From: Brevibacillus ruminantium
GTDB taxonomy: Bacteria; Bacillota; Bacilli; Brevibacillales; Brevibacillaceae
DNA: 64,000 nucleotides
Direction of reading: 5' to 3'
Assembly (NCBI RefSeq): GCF_023746555.1
Contig: NZ_CP098755.1
Location: forward strand, 1,871,001 to 1,935,000
Position numbers and translations under genes: made by a program. Positions within the stretch are counted from its first letter, which is position 1. Every line of letters starts with the position of its first letter. Under the pieces are notes generated by a model, which worked only from the letters and a program-made list of their open reading frames with translations, had not been told where the DNA came from and ran no database searches. Positions 1-7,652 of this stretch are shown one piece after another.

Positions 1-1183
1 CGAGTCGCACTTCGTATGGAGTGCGTGGATTGAAATACCAGCACCATTAGACCTTTAGCTGTGGTAAACGTGTCGCACTTCGTATGGAGTGCGTGGATTG
101 AAATCCATAGGGGGTGGCTGTTAGCTGACTCCAACCACGTCGCACTTCGTATGGAGTGCGTGGATTGAAATTGTTTGCGTTGCTGGGTAACCTCAGTTAG
201 CAAGGAGTCGCACTTCGTATGGAGTGCGTGGATTGAAATACTATCATTGCGTGTTTTTTAATCTGCCGTACATAGTCGCACTTCGTATGGAGTGCGTGGA
301 TTGAAATAGGTGTTCGAGGATCTGGAGGGGGAAGAAGAGGTTGTGTCGCACTTCGTATGGAGTGCGTGGATTGAAATCGGTTACTGTTTGGAATAGCGTT
401 GATAGCTACCGTCGCACTTCGTATGGAGTGCGTGGATTGAAATCCATAGGGGGTGGCTGTTAGCTGACTCCAACCACGTCGCACTTCGTATGGAGTGCGT
501 GGATTGAAATCCATAGGGGGTGGCTGTTAGCTGACTCCAACCACGTCGCACTTCGTATGGAGTGCGTGGATTGAAATAGCGTAGTGAGGATGTCAGCAGC
601 CTGCTCATCCGAGTCGCACTTCGTATGGAGTGCGTGGATTGAAATCCATATGCGTCCGGGTCTACCAGCTCATCGGGAGTCGCACTTCGTATGGAGTGCG
701 TGGATTGAAATAAAAATGGCGATCGGCAAATTGCCGAAAGAACCACGTCGCACTTCGTATGGAGTGCGTGGATTGAAATTTTATGCGTGTGCCAGCACGC
801 GACCCTGTACTACGTCGCACTTCGTATGGAGTGCGTGGATTGAAATTGGCAGGATTTGATTGGATTCTCCGATGACTACAGTCGCACTTCGTATGGAGTG
901 CGTGGATTGAAATGGGTTCCGTGGACATAAAAGCTTGGAGGACGCTTAGTCGCACTTCGTATGGAGTGCGTGGATTGAAATATGGAAACGGTGGTAATCA
1001 AGAGTCTCTGTGCTGGTCGCACTTCGTATGGAGTGCGTGGATTGAAATCAGGGAACAGTTTCAGCAGCATCAGAGAAGGAGTTAGTCGCACTTCGTATGG
1101 AGTGCGTGGATTGAAATAGCTACCGGCACGCGATAAGCTTCCGGGACCACGTCGCACTTCGTATGGAGTGCGTGGATTGAAAT
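1..1183 (+). CRISPR. Type I-C-like CRISPR array, 18 repeats in window
   Basis: Eighteen copies of an identical 33-bp repeat are seen. It begins GTCGCACTTC and ends GTGGATTGAAAT, with a GCACT/AGTGC hairpin inside. The repeats start at 4, 72, 139, 207, 275, 345, 411, 478, 545, 613, 679, 747, 814, 881, 949, 1016, 1085 and 1151. The 17 spacers are 33-37 bp. The repeat ending resembles type I-C repeats, so the array reads left to right and the leader and cas genes should lie off the left edge; bases 1-3 are the end of another spacer. The last repeat is not degenerate. One 34-bp spacer occurs three times (105-138, 444-477, 511-544). Short ORFs reading through the repeats on both strands are artefacts of the repeat. 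Confidence 0.97.
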
Positions 1184-1501
1184 TTTTCGTGCATTTTTTC
1201 AGCAAAGACAAGTGACAAAGAAAACCTGTCGACATCAAGATCCCGTTTTCGTTATTTGCATACACAAAGTAAGAGCCCAGTAAACGAGAGCAAAAGTCCG
1301 ATTAAACAAAGCGCCACCGGTGGTTCCAACGAGCGCTACAAAGGTAACAAGAAAGCTCTTTGCCTTCATTTCCTGTTCGGATCGGTTTAAAACAAATTTT
1401 GAGCTCCTTTTTCCAAAAACGATTTCCTCCTCCGCCACGCCTTCATAGCATGATATAGGCGTATGCCACTGTGTGTAAATGACAAGGAGGAGTATATAGA
1501 A
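1184..1501. other. Intergenic region after the CRISPR array
   Basis: About 320 bases between the last CRISPR repeat and the oxalate decarboxylase-like gene. No convincing gene is seen. A 44-codon hydrophobic minus-strand frame (1235-1369) lacks properly spaced ribosome binding. A strong AAGGAGG (about 1484-1490) near the right end serves the next gene. No clear promoter could be picked. Confidence 0.5.
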
Positions 1502-2662
1502 ATGAATCGACGCTTCGATCAAGCGGCGTTTGATGAGATACCGCAACCGATCCGAAACGATACCGGCTGGTGGGATTTTGGCCCGCGGAATATCATGAGA
1601 GATCTGGAGAACCCTGATCTGCTTGTTCCGCCTGTTACAGATGCCGGAACCATTCCAAACATGAGGTTTTCTTTCTCTGATGCCCATATGCAGTTAAATC
1701 ACGGCGGCTGGTCGCGGGAAATAACGGTGAGAGAGCTTCCGATCGCCACCACGCTGGCGGGTGTGAACATGGCTTTGACGCCAGGGGGTGTACGCGAGCT
1801 TCACTGGCATCAGCAAGCAGAATGGGCCATTATGCTGGTTGGCCGGGCACGCATTACTGCCGTCGATCAGAACGGGAGGCACTTCATTGCGGATATCGGG
1901 GTAGGAGACTTGTGGTATTTCCCGCCCGGCATTCCACACTCGATTCAAGGCATGGAGGAAGGGTGCGAGTTTTTACTCGGCTTTGATGACGGACACTTCT
2001 CGGACTTAAATACGTTGTCCATCTCCGATTGGTTCGCTCGTACGCCAAAGGACGTGCTGTCCGCCAATTTCGGCATACCGGAAAGCGCATTTGCCCACAT
2101 CCCCGGCAAACAAGTTTACATTTTCCAAGGAGATGTTCCCGGTTCGCTGGAAAGTCAGCAAGTTCCCGATCCCTACGGTACGGTGCCACTTTCCTTTTCC
2201 CATCGGTTACTCGCACAAAAGCCGATCGTCACACCAGGGGGGACAGTGCGCATCGCCGACTCGTCAAACTTCCCCATCTCGACTAGAATCGCAGCGGCGC
2301 TGGTAGAAATCAAACCGGGCGGAATGAGGGAAATGCATTGGCACCCCAATGCAGACGAGTGGCAGTACTACATCTCTGGAAAGGGACGCATGACGGTCTT
2401 TGGGGCGAACGGAACCGCTCGTACCTTCGATTACCAGGCCGGTGATGTAGGGTATGTCCCCTTCGCTTTCGGCCACTACATTCAGAACACGGGTAACCAG
2501 AGTCTGTGGTTTCTGGAAATGTTTAAAAGTGACCGCTTTGAAGACGTCTCTCTCAATCAGTGGATGGCGCTGACCCCTCATCAGTTGATGCAGGAAAATC
2601 TAGGTGTAGGGCCAGAGCTGATGCATGAATTGCGGACGGAAAAATGGCCGGTCGTGACATAA
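1502..2662 (+). CDS. oxdC: Bicupin oxalate decarboxylase family protein
   Basis: 386 residues, starting at ATG 1502 behind AAGGAGGAG at about 1484; an upstream in-frame ATG at 1463 has no such site. Two cupin domains are visible. The first has HWHQQAEW and [13 protein letters not shown], the second has HWHPNADEW and [13 protein letters not shown], which supply the His/His/Glu/His manganese ligands of both sites in OxdC-type enzymes. The family converts oxalate to formate and CO2 in the cytosol. The flexible lid segment, SENST in the Bacillus subtilis enzyme, reads SDLNT here, so decarboxylase activity is likely but not certain. No signal peptide is seen. The gene stands alone and faces a convergent terminator. 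Confidence 0.9.
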   Translation: MNRRFDQAAFDEIPQPIRNDTGWWDFGPRNIMRDLENPDLLVPPVTDAGTIPNMRFSFSDAHMQLNHGGWSREITVRELPIATTLAGVNMALTPGGVRELHWHQQAEWAIMLVGRARITAVDQNGRHFIADIGVGDLWYFPPGIPHSIQGMEEGCEFLLGFDDGHFSDLNTLSISDWFARTPKDVLSANFGIPESAFAHIPGKQVYIFQGDVPGSLESQQVPDPYGTVPLSFSHRLLAQKPIVTPGGTVRIADSSNFPISTRIAAALVEIKPGGMREMHWHPNADEWQYYISGKGRMTVFGANGTARTFDYQAGDVGYVPFAFGHYIQNTGNQSLWFLEMFKSDRFEDVSLNQWMALTPHQLMQENLGVGPELMHELRTEKWPVVT

Positions 2663-2722
2663 CCCGGATTTTCCTCCGGTCTAAAACCATAGACCGACAT
2701 AGAAACTGACAAATGACAAACC

Positions 2723-2748
2723 GAAAAAACCAGCCGTTTTGGCTGGTC
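2723..2748 (-). terminator. Rho-independent terminator for the dapF-side operon
   Basis: A CCAGCC/GGCTGG hairpin with a short loop is followed, reading leftwards, by a run of six T on the minus strand. It lies about 100 bases past the epimerase stop codon and close to the convergent end of the oxalate decarboxylase-like gene. Confidence 0.75.
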
Positions 2749-2846
2749 AGGCTGTCGGGAAACACCATATTTTAAAAGGAAATGGATAACAATGAACGAT
2801 CCTGTGCAAAGGGGGCCGCATTCGTGACCCCCGTCATTCGTTTTAT

Positions 2847-3701
2847 CTACAACCAGGCATCCGGCAGAAGCTCGCCCGTTGCCACCAGCTTCGCGTTTCC
2901 TTCCATGTACACATCCCGGGCCAGCTCCTCGGAAAGCTGATAGGAAATGCGCAAAACACCTCCGCGGGTCTGCATGCGGATCGGGCTGTCACTCTCTACC
3001 AATCCCAATATACCAGCAACGATAGCCGCTGCGGTCGACCCGGAGCCGCAAGCGTACGTCTCTGCCTCAACCCCGCGTTCATAGGTGCGGATTTGCAGCG
3101 AGTGGCGATCAATCACCTGGGCAAAATTGACGTTGGTTCCTTGAGGAAAGCGGGCGTGGTCATAGCGAATCTGTTTTCCCCATTCCGTGATCTGGCGGTC
3201 AGAGAGCTTCGCTACATTGTCCAGAAACCAAACTGTGTGCGGAACCCCGACAAACCCGTAATGGTACAGAGAGGCAGGCCCTTCAGTCGGATATGGTTGA
3301 TTAAGCTGCAACGTTTTCAGCGGGACATCGGGAAACTTTACGTTAACCGTGTGCGTAGCGGGAAGCACCTCTGCCTGGTAGATACCTGCCATGGTTTCAA
3401 ACGACATGGTTTCGCTTGCTGCTCCGACCAGATGAGCGAAGCGGGACAGGCATCTTGCCCCGTTTCCGCACATCGCGCCCTCGCTGCCGTCGGCGTTGAA
3501 ATATCTCATCTTAAAGTCTGCGATATCCGAGGGCTCCAGCATCATAAAGCCATCGGCCCCGAGGGACGTTCCTCTGGCACAAATGTTTTTCACAAATGTG
3601 CCCAGATCGAAGCCTTTCATCATTTTCTTGCGGTTGTCAACGACGATAAAGTCATTTCCGCAACCATTCATTTTGGCAAACGGGATTTTTGTGATCGGCA
3701 T
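2847..3701 (-). CDS. dapF: Diaminopimelate epimerase-family protein
   Basis: 284 residues, the usual DapF length. The two active-site cysteines are present in MCGNGAR (about Cys78) and ACGSGST (about Cys218), with MNGCGNDF near the N-terminus and FPQGTNVNF in the middle. DapF interconverts LL- and meso-diaminopimelate for lysine and peptidoglycan synthesis without PLP. The gene sits 18 bases behind a dicarboxylate/amino-acid symporter and shares its transcript. That is not the usual setting for a lysine-pathway dapF. The motif before the second cysteine (GVEAETYACG) also differs from the common GVGETLACG. It may therefore be a paralogue acting on another imported amino acid. Start ATG 3701 has TAGGAG upstream. 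Confidence 0.85.
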   Translation of the reverse strand: MPITKIPFAKMNGCGNDFIVVDNRKKMMKGFDLGTFVKNICARGTSLGADGFMMLEPSDIADFKMRYFNADGSEGAMCGNGARCLSRFAHLVGAASETMSFETMAGIYQAEVLPATHTVNVKFPDVPLKTLQLNQPYPTEGPASLYHYGFVGVPHTVWFLDNVAKLSDRQITEWGKQIRYDHARFPQGTNVNFAQVIDRHSLQIRTYERGVEAETYACGSGSTAAAIVAGILGLVESDSPIRMQTRGGVLRISYQLSEELARDVYMEGNAKLVATGELLPDAWL

Positions 3702-3719
3702 GAAGATTCTCCTATATGG

Positions 3720-4982
3720 TTAGACTGTTTCTTCGCGAGTTGTCATGAATTTTGACCTCATCCATTGCTTTCCGTCGACAATCCGGGCGACCAACATGCT
3801 GGCGACTGTATCTCCGGTAGCGTTTACCATAGTGGCAGGGGGATCAACCAGCGTGCCCAGCATCGCGATAATCGGCAGAGCTTCAGGCGGGAAGCCGTAC
3901 ATTGTCACGATCAGCATTTCGCCAATAAATCCGCCGCCCGGAACACCTGACATGACGACGCCGCTCAGCACCGCGATCATAATCGCTGTCAAATACGTGT
4001 CCAGCCCGTGAAAAGGCATATTGAAAAGCCCAAAGATAAAAGAGATTTTCAAAATCGCGCTTAAACAGGAACCATCCATATGGGCCGTTGCACCAAAGGG
4101 AATGACGATTTCGCGGATATCCTTCGGAACGCCAATTTTCTCTGTGGCCTCCAGATTGACAGGGATCGTAGCGACACTGCTGCCGGTGGCAAACGATGTC
4201 ACAGCGGGAGAGATGGCGTTTTTCCAAAACAGTCGAGGGCCCTGTTTTCCGCTTGACAGATAGGCGTAAACCGTAAAGGCAATGAAGAAATAAAGAAAGG
4301 AGATTGGATAGTACACAGCCATTGCCCTCGCGTAGGAGCCGAGCAGATCCGGGCCGAAAACGCCGACGAGATTGGCAAAATAAGCACCCAAGCCAATCGG
4401 TGCGTAGTACATCAGGATTTTGATCATCTTGATCATGACTTCCGACAAAGCGTTCAGCCCTTCAGCCACTTTTTTCGCTTTCTCTCCAGCCAGACTGACG
4501 GATAACCCGAATAAAATAGAGAATACAATAAGTGCAAGCATGTTTTTGCGAGACAGCAGATCATTGAAGTTGGAGACGGTAAAAGCCTGGACGAACTGGT
4601 CTGCCGTATTCAACTGGTTGATTTCTTCAGGGGCCTTCAATTCGAGGTGGATGCCTTCGGCAGGCGGGAAAAAGGAGACGCCGATGAGCATCAGACTGGC
4701 GGAAATGATGCCGGTGACGATAAAAACAGCCAGCATGACGCCGAGGATTTTCCCCAATCGCTTCAGATCGACGATGTTGGCCACAGCACTGCTGATGTTC
4801 ACGAAGACGAGCGGAACGACGACGGTAAACATCATGTTGATAAAGATGTCGCCAAAAGGCTTGAGGACCTCTGCGTCCTTGCCCGTCGCCATGCCGATGA
4901 TGGCGCCCAGACCGATACAGATCAAAAGCATGATGGGATAACGATAGGACTGCCAAATGCTGTTTTTCGTTGTGTTCGCCAT
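3720..4982 (-). CDS. Dicarboxylate/amino acid:cation symporter (DAACS family)
   Basis: 420 residues if started at ATG 4982, which has AGAGAGG at good spacing. A further 39 upstream codons are open but unlike the family. The protein is strongly hydrophobic and carries family landmarks: a serine-rich reentrant loop (SFATGSSVATIP), a loop resembling GATAHMDG, and VNATGDTVAS near the end. Members import glutamate, aspartate or C4-dicarboxylates with Na+ or H+. Being first in a two-gene operon with a DapF-like epimerase suggests uptake of an amino acid that is then epimerised. The substrate cannot be read from sequence. Confidence 0.9.
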   Translation of the reverse strand: MANTTKNSIWQSYRYPIMLLICIGLGAIIGMATGKDAEVLKPFGDIFINMMFTVVVPLVFVNISSAVANIVDLKRLGKILGVMLAVFIVTGIISASLMLIGVSFFPPAEGIHLELKAPEEINQLNTADQFVQAFTVSNFNDLLSRKNMLALIVFSILFGLSVSLAGEKAKKVAEGLNALSEVMIKMIKILMYYAPIGLGAYFANLVGVFGPDLLGSYARAMAVYYPISFLYFFIAFTVYAYLSSGKQGPRLFWKNAISPAVTSFATGSSVATIPVNLEATEKIGVPKDIREIVIPFGATAHMDGSCLSAILKISFIFGLFNMPFHGLDTYLTAIMIAVLSGVVMSGVPGGGFIGEMLIVTMYGFPPEALPIIAMLGTLVDPPATMVNATGDTVASMLVARIVDGKQWMRSKFMTTREETV

Positions 4983-5083
4983 GTGTGTGAAACCTCTCTT
5001 TCCGGATAGGGAATAAAAGCACATGCCCACAAAACAAAATTTTAAATCTTCTGAAAATATACCATAATGAAAGTTCCTTTTCC

Positions 5084-5368
5084 ATGTTTGGTTTTTCATG
5101 GTCCTCCCGTTGGCCGGAATGGCAAAGATATGTATTTACTCCTTGGCACCATTTTCACCACCATCATTTGAGGCGAAACGGGCAGCCGGAAAGATATGCG
5201 CAGCTCTACATGAGAATCTTGTCTTCTTTGACCAATGGAGGCAGTTTTTATTACGCTCCGGGACTCCCATTCATTGAGAAGCTGCTGCCGGCCAGCCAGT
5301 TCGCTGTAAAACGGAAGCGGATCGAACCGTATCCGTTTTATGCTGCACGAGTTTCCATACTGCAATGA
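5084..5368 (+). pseudogene. Possible C-terminal remnant of a SAM-dependent methyltransferase
   Basis: The frame ends in about 60 residues that look like the last strands of a class I methyltransferase (NGQPERYAQLY, then NGGSFYYAPGLPFIE, then a basic strand pair). Nothing resembling the SAM-binding N-terminal half precedes it. No ribosome binding site is seen, and the 5' part overlaps the likely promoter region of the divergent symporter. This reads as a decayed fragment. Family assignment is by memory of the motif only, and a chance open frame is possible. Confidence 0.35.
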
Positions 5369-5386
5369 GGGAGAGGCTGTCCTCCC

Positions 5387-5587
5387 TTATTTGCGTTGCC
5401 GGGGTTCATTCATGAACCACGAGATATACGAGCAATTCTTGCAGATGAGGATGGCCGCTTCTTTATTTGCCCAATCCAGGCCAAAGAAAGTGGCGCCTCT
5501 GGAGTTTAGTTGCCGGTAGTCCTTGTCAAATGTATCGTTTTGACAACAGGGGCAAACAAGTGGCTTCCCTCCGGCTTGAAATTTCAT
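5387..5587 (-). CDS. Small zinc-ribbon protein
   Basis: 66 residues with two CxxC knuckles, CPCC near residue 12 and CKNC near residue 49, so it can form one zinc ribbon. The core (a TFFGLDW-type strand followed by ICKNCSYISWF) matches the family of small predicted nucleic-acid-binding Zn-ribbon proteins (COG3478 type). No function is established for these that I can state. ATG 5587 has GGGGAG upstream. An AGGGAG/CTCCCT hairpin (5368-5387) touches the stop codon and may act as a weak terminator. Confidence 0.75.
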   Translation of the reverse strand: MKFQAGGKPLVCPCCQNDTFDKDYRQLNSRGATFFGLDWANKEAAILICKNCSYISWFMNEPRQRK

Positions 5588-5709
5588 GCAATCACGCTCC
5601 CCTACAATGTTCTATCTGTATGTACGCGTTTCCGGCAGAAATGTTTCAGACCGATGAGCAAAGGCAGACAATCACCTCCTGTGTTCTGAAAAACAGGCGA
5701 TTTTTCTCC

Positions 5710-5740
5710 TTGCCCTTTACGTTAACGTAAATGCTATACT
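5710..5740 (+). promoter_or_regulatory. MerR-type promoter with 16-bp perfect palindrome
   Basis: A -35-like TTGCCC (5710-5715) and a -10 TATACT (5735-5740) are separated by 19 bases, the elongated spacing typical of MerR-controlled promoters. The perfect palindrome TTTACGTTAACGTAAA fills 5716-5731 between them. It closely resembles operators described for LiuR-type MerR regulators of branched-chain or fatty acid catabolism (from memory). It lies 24 bases before the merR start. Confidence 0.75.
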
Positions 5741-5764
5741 ACCCCTAAACAAGAGGTGATCACG

Positions 5765-6154
5765 ATGAAAACGATCAGGGAGGTGGCAGAGCAATTCGAG
5801 GTGTCCACTCGAACCATTCGGTATTACGAAGAAATCGGACTCCTGAAGCCTCAGCGCGCCGCGAATAATCAACGTCTCTACTCCAAAGCCGAAATCGCCA
5901 AAATCAAGCTCATCTCCCGAGGCAAGCGATATGGTTTCTCTCTCGATGAAATCAAAGAAATGGTGCTGCTGTTCGATAAAGACCGCTCGGGCCGCAAGCA
6001 ACTGGAGCGCACGATCGAATACGGCAAGCAGCGGATCAGTGAAATTGAGGCGAAGATCAAAGAATTTCAGGAATTAAAGGAAGAAATGGAACAGTTGTTA
6101 CATAAGTTTTCAGAAAAATTAAATAATATCGAGGGGGAGCAGGGATATGAATAG
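5765..6154 (+). CDS. MerR family transcriptional regulator (LiuR-like)
   Basis: 129 residues. The N-terminal winged helix is typical of MerR (TIREVAEQFEVSTRTIRYYEE), with a long charged dimerisation helix at the C-terminus (about residues 75-125). ATG 5765 is preferred; the in-frame GTG at 5756 lies inside the AGAGGTG ribosome site. The palindrome in its promoter's 19-bp spacer suggests it controls its own operon. It overlaps the acyl-CoA ligase by 8 bases, and an acyl-CoA dehydrogenase follows, so the inducer is probably an acyl-CoA or related metabolite. There is no cysteine cluster suggesting metal sensing. Confidence 0.9.
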   Translation: MKTIREVAEQFEVSTRTIRYYEEIGLLKPQRAANNQRLYSKAEIAKIKLISRGKRYGFSLDEIKEMVLLFDKDRSGRKQLERTIEYGKQRISEIEAKIKEFQELKEEMEQLLHKFSEKLNNIEGEQGYE

Positions 6155-7652
6155 CTCGCAACTGTTGGAGCGCAATGCGCGGAAATATCCAGACCATGAG
6201 GGGGTGATCAGTCAGGGAAAACGTCTGTCATACCGGGAGCTGGATCAGCTTGTCAACAAGTTTAGTCATGCCCTCAAGCATCAAGGGGTTCGCCCAGGCG
6301 ATAAAGTCGTCTTGTTCATGCCAAACGTCGCAGAGTTTGTGATCGCCTATTTCGCTGTACAGCGGATCGGGGGAATCATCGTTCCGATCAATGCGAGGCT
6401 GACGCTGCCGGAGGTAGAGTATATTGTCCAGCATTCAGATGCGAAAGCCGTTATTGCCCATCAGATGCTGTTCGGTACCGTGGAGAACCTTCGCGCCGAT
6501 GTGATTCGCATCATAACAGGCGAAGCAGCAGGGGGGTGGCAAAGCTTTGAGGTGCTTCTTGCTGCCGGACATGAAGCAGCCATTCCATGCCATTTAAAGG
6601 AGGATGACGAGTCTACCCTGCTATACACCTCGGGCACGACCGGCCAACCCAAAGGAGTTCTGTTCAGCTATCGCAACATCTTGACGGTGGCGCAGATGAT
6701 CTGTGTGGAGATGGAGGTAAAGCCCGAGAGCCGTATCTTGCTGATGATGCCGCTCAGCCACTCCGCGCCGCTGCATCTCTTCCTGATGGCGGGGGTATTC
6801 GTCGGAGCTGCACTGGTACTCACGCCTACCTTTACACCAGACCTGCTCCTGTATGCCGTCGAGCAAGAGAGGACCACTCACTTTTTTGGCGCCCCGGTCG
6901 CCTATCTCCTGACAGCCGTTCATCCACGGATTCACGAGGCTGATTTGTCATCGATGAAGTGGTGGGTATACGGCGGTGCACCGCTTACGACCAAAGAAGT
7001 GCAGGCGGTGAAAGCTGCGTTTCGAACCGACAATCTGGTTAGCGTCTACGGCTTGACCGAAGCGGGCCCCAGCGGCACCCTGCTCTTGGGAAATGAGCAT
7101 GAAACCAAAGCGGGCAGCATCGGCAAACGGGCAGCTCTGTCGACTGAGCTGCGCATCGTCAATGATGTCGGGGAGGATGTAGCCGCTGGTGAGATTGGAG
7201 AGATTGTTCTGCGCGGCGAAGGAAACATGATTGGCTACTATAAAAATGAGGAGGCCACCAAGGAGGTTTTCCTCGGCGAGTGGCTGAAAACAGGCGATCT
7301 GGCCAGATTTGACGAGGATGGATACATCTGGATTGTGGATCGGAAAAAAGATGTGATTATCACAGGGGGAATCAATATTTATCCCAAAGAAATTGAAGAG
7401 GTCATGCTGCAATTCCCGGGCATCCGGGAGGTCGCCGTCGTTGGTGTGCCGCATCAGGAGTGGGGAGAGACCGTCAAAGCCGTCTATGCTGCGGCTGAAC
7501 TGGTTGATGTGGAAAGCTTGAAAGAATATCTCGGAGAGCGGTTGGCAAAGTTTAAACTGCCTCGGCTGTACGAACAAGTGGAAGCGCTTCCGCGAAATTC
7601 GTCCGGCAAAATCCTGAAGCAGCCGCTCCGCACAGGAGGAGATGCCTCATGA
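6147..7652 (+). CDS. Acyl-CoA synthetase (AMP-forming)
   Basis: 501 residues, the normal length for ANL-family ligases. The P-loop-like motif LLYTSGTTGQPKGV, the YGLTEAGP motif, the TGDLARFDEDGY hinge region and the C-terminal catalytic lysine region (PRNSSGKILK) are all present. The enzyme activates a carboxylic acid to acyl-AMP and then acyl-CoA. Chain length or branching cannot be read from sequence. It overlaps both neighbours (8 bases with merR, 4 with the dehydrogenase), so the three are translationally coupled. Together they look like a small module for entry of a fatty or branched-chain acid into beta-oxidation. Confidence 0.93.
   Translation: MNSSQLLERNARKYPDHEGVISQGKRLSYRELDQLVNKFSHALKHQGVRPGDKVVLFMPNVAEFVIAYFAVQRIGGIIVPINARLTLPEVEYIVQHSDAKAVIAHQMLFGTVENLRADVIRIITGEAAGGWQSFEVLLAAGHEAAIPCHLKEDDESTLLYTSGTTGQPKGVLFSYRNILTVAQMICVEMEVKPESRILLMMPLSHSAPLHLFLMAGVFVGAALVLTPTFTPDLLLYAVEQERTTHFFGAPVAYLLTAVHPRIHEADLSSMKWWVYGGAPLTTKEVQAVKAAFRTDNLVSVYGLTEAGPSGTLLLGNEHETKAGSIGKRAALSTELRIVNDVGEDVAAGEIGEIVLRGEGNMIGYYKNEEATKEVFLGEWLKTGDLARFDEDGYIWIVDRKKDVIITGGINIYPKEIEEVMLQFPGIREVAVVGVPHQEWGETVKAVYAAAELVDVESLKEYLGERLAKFKLPRLYEQVEALPRNSSGKILKQPLRTGGDAS

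Noticed and set aside
197..1265. Minus- and plus-strand ORFs through the CRISPR array with repeating HALHTKCD- or SHFVWSAWIE-type sequence
   Set aside because: They are translations of the 33-bp repeat in several frames and end within or beside the array, with no ribosome sites.
1235..1369. 44-codon hydrophobic minus-strand frame next to the CRISPR array
   Set aside because: The only AGGA is adjacent to the ATG, too close for a ribosome site, and no family is recognised.
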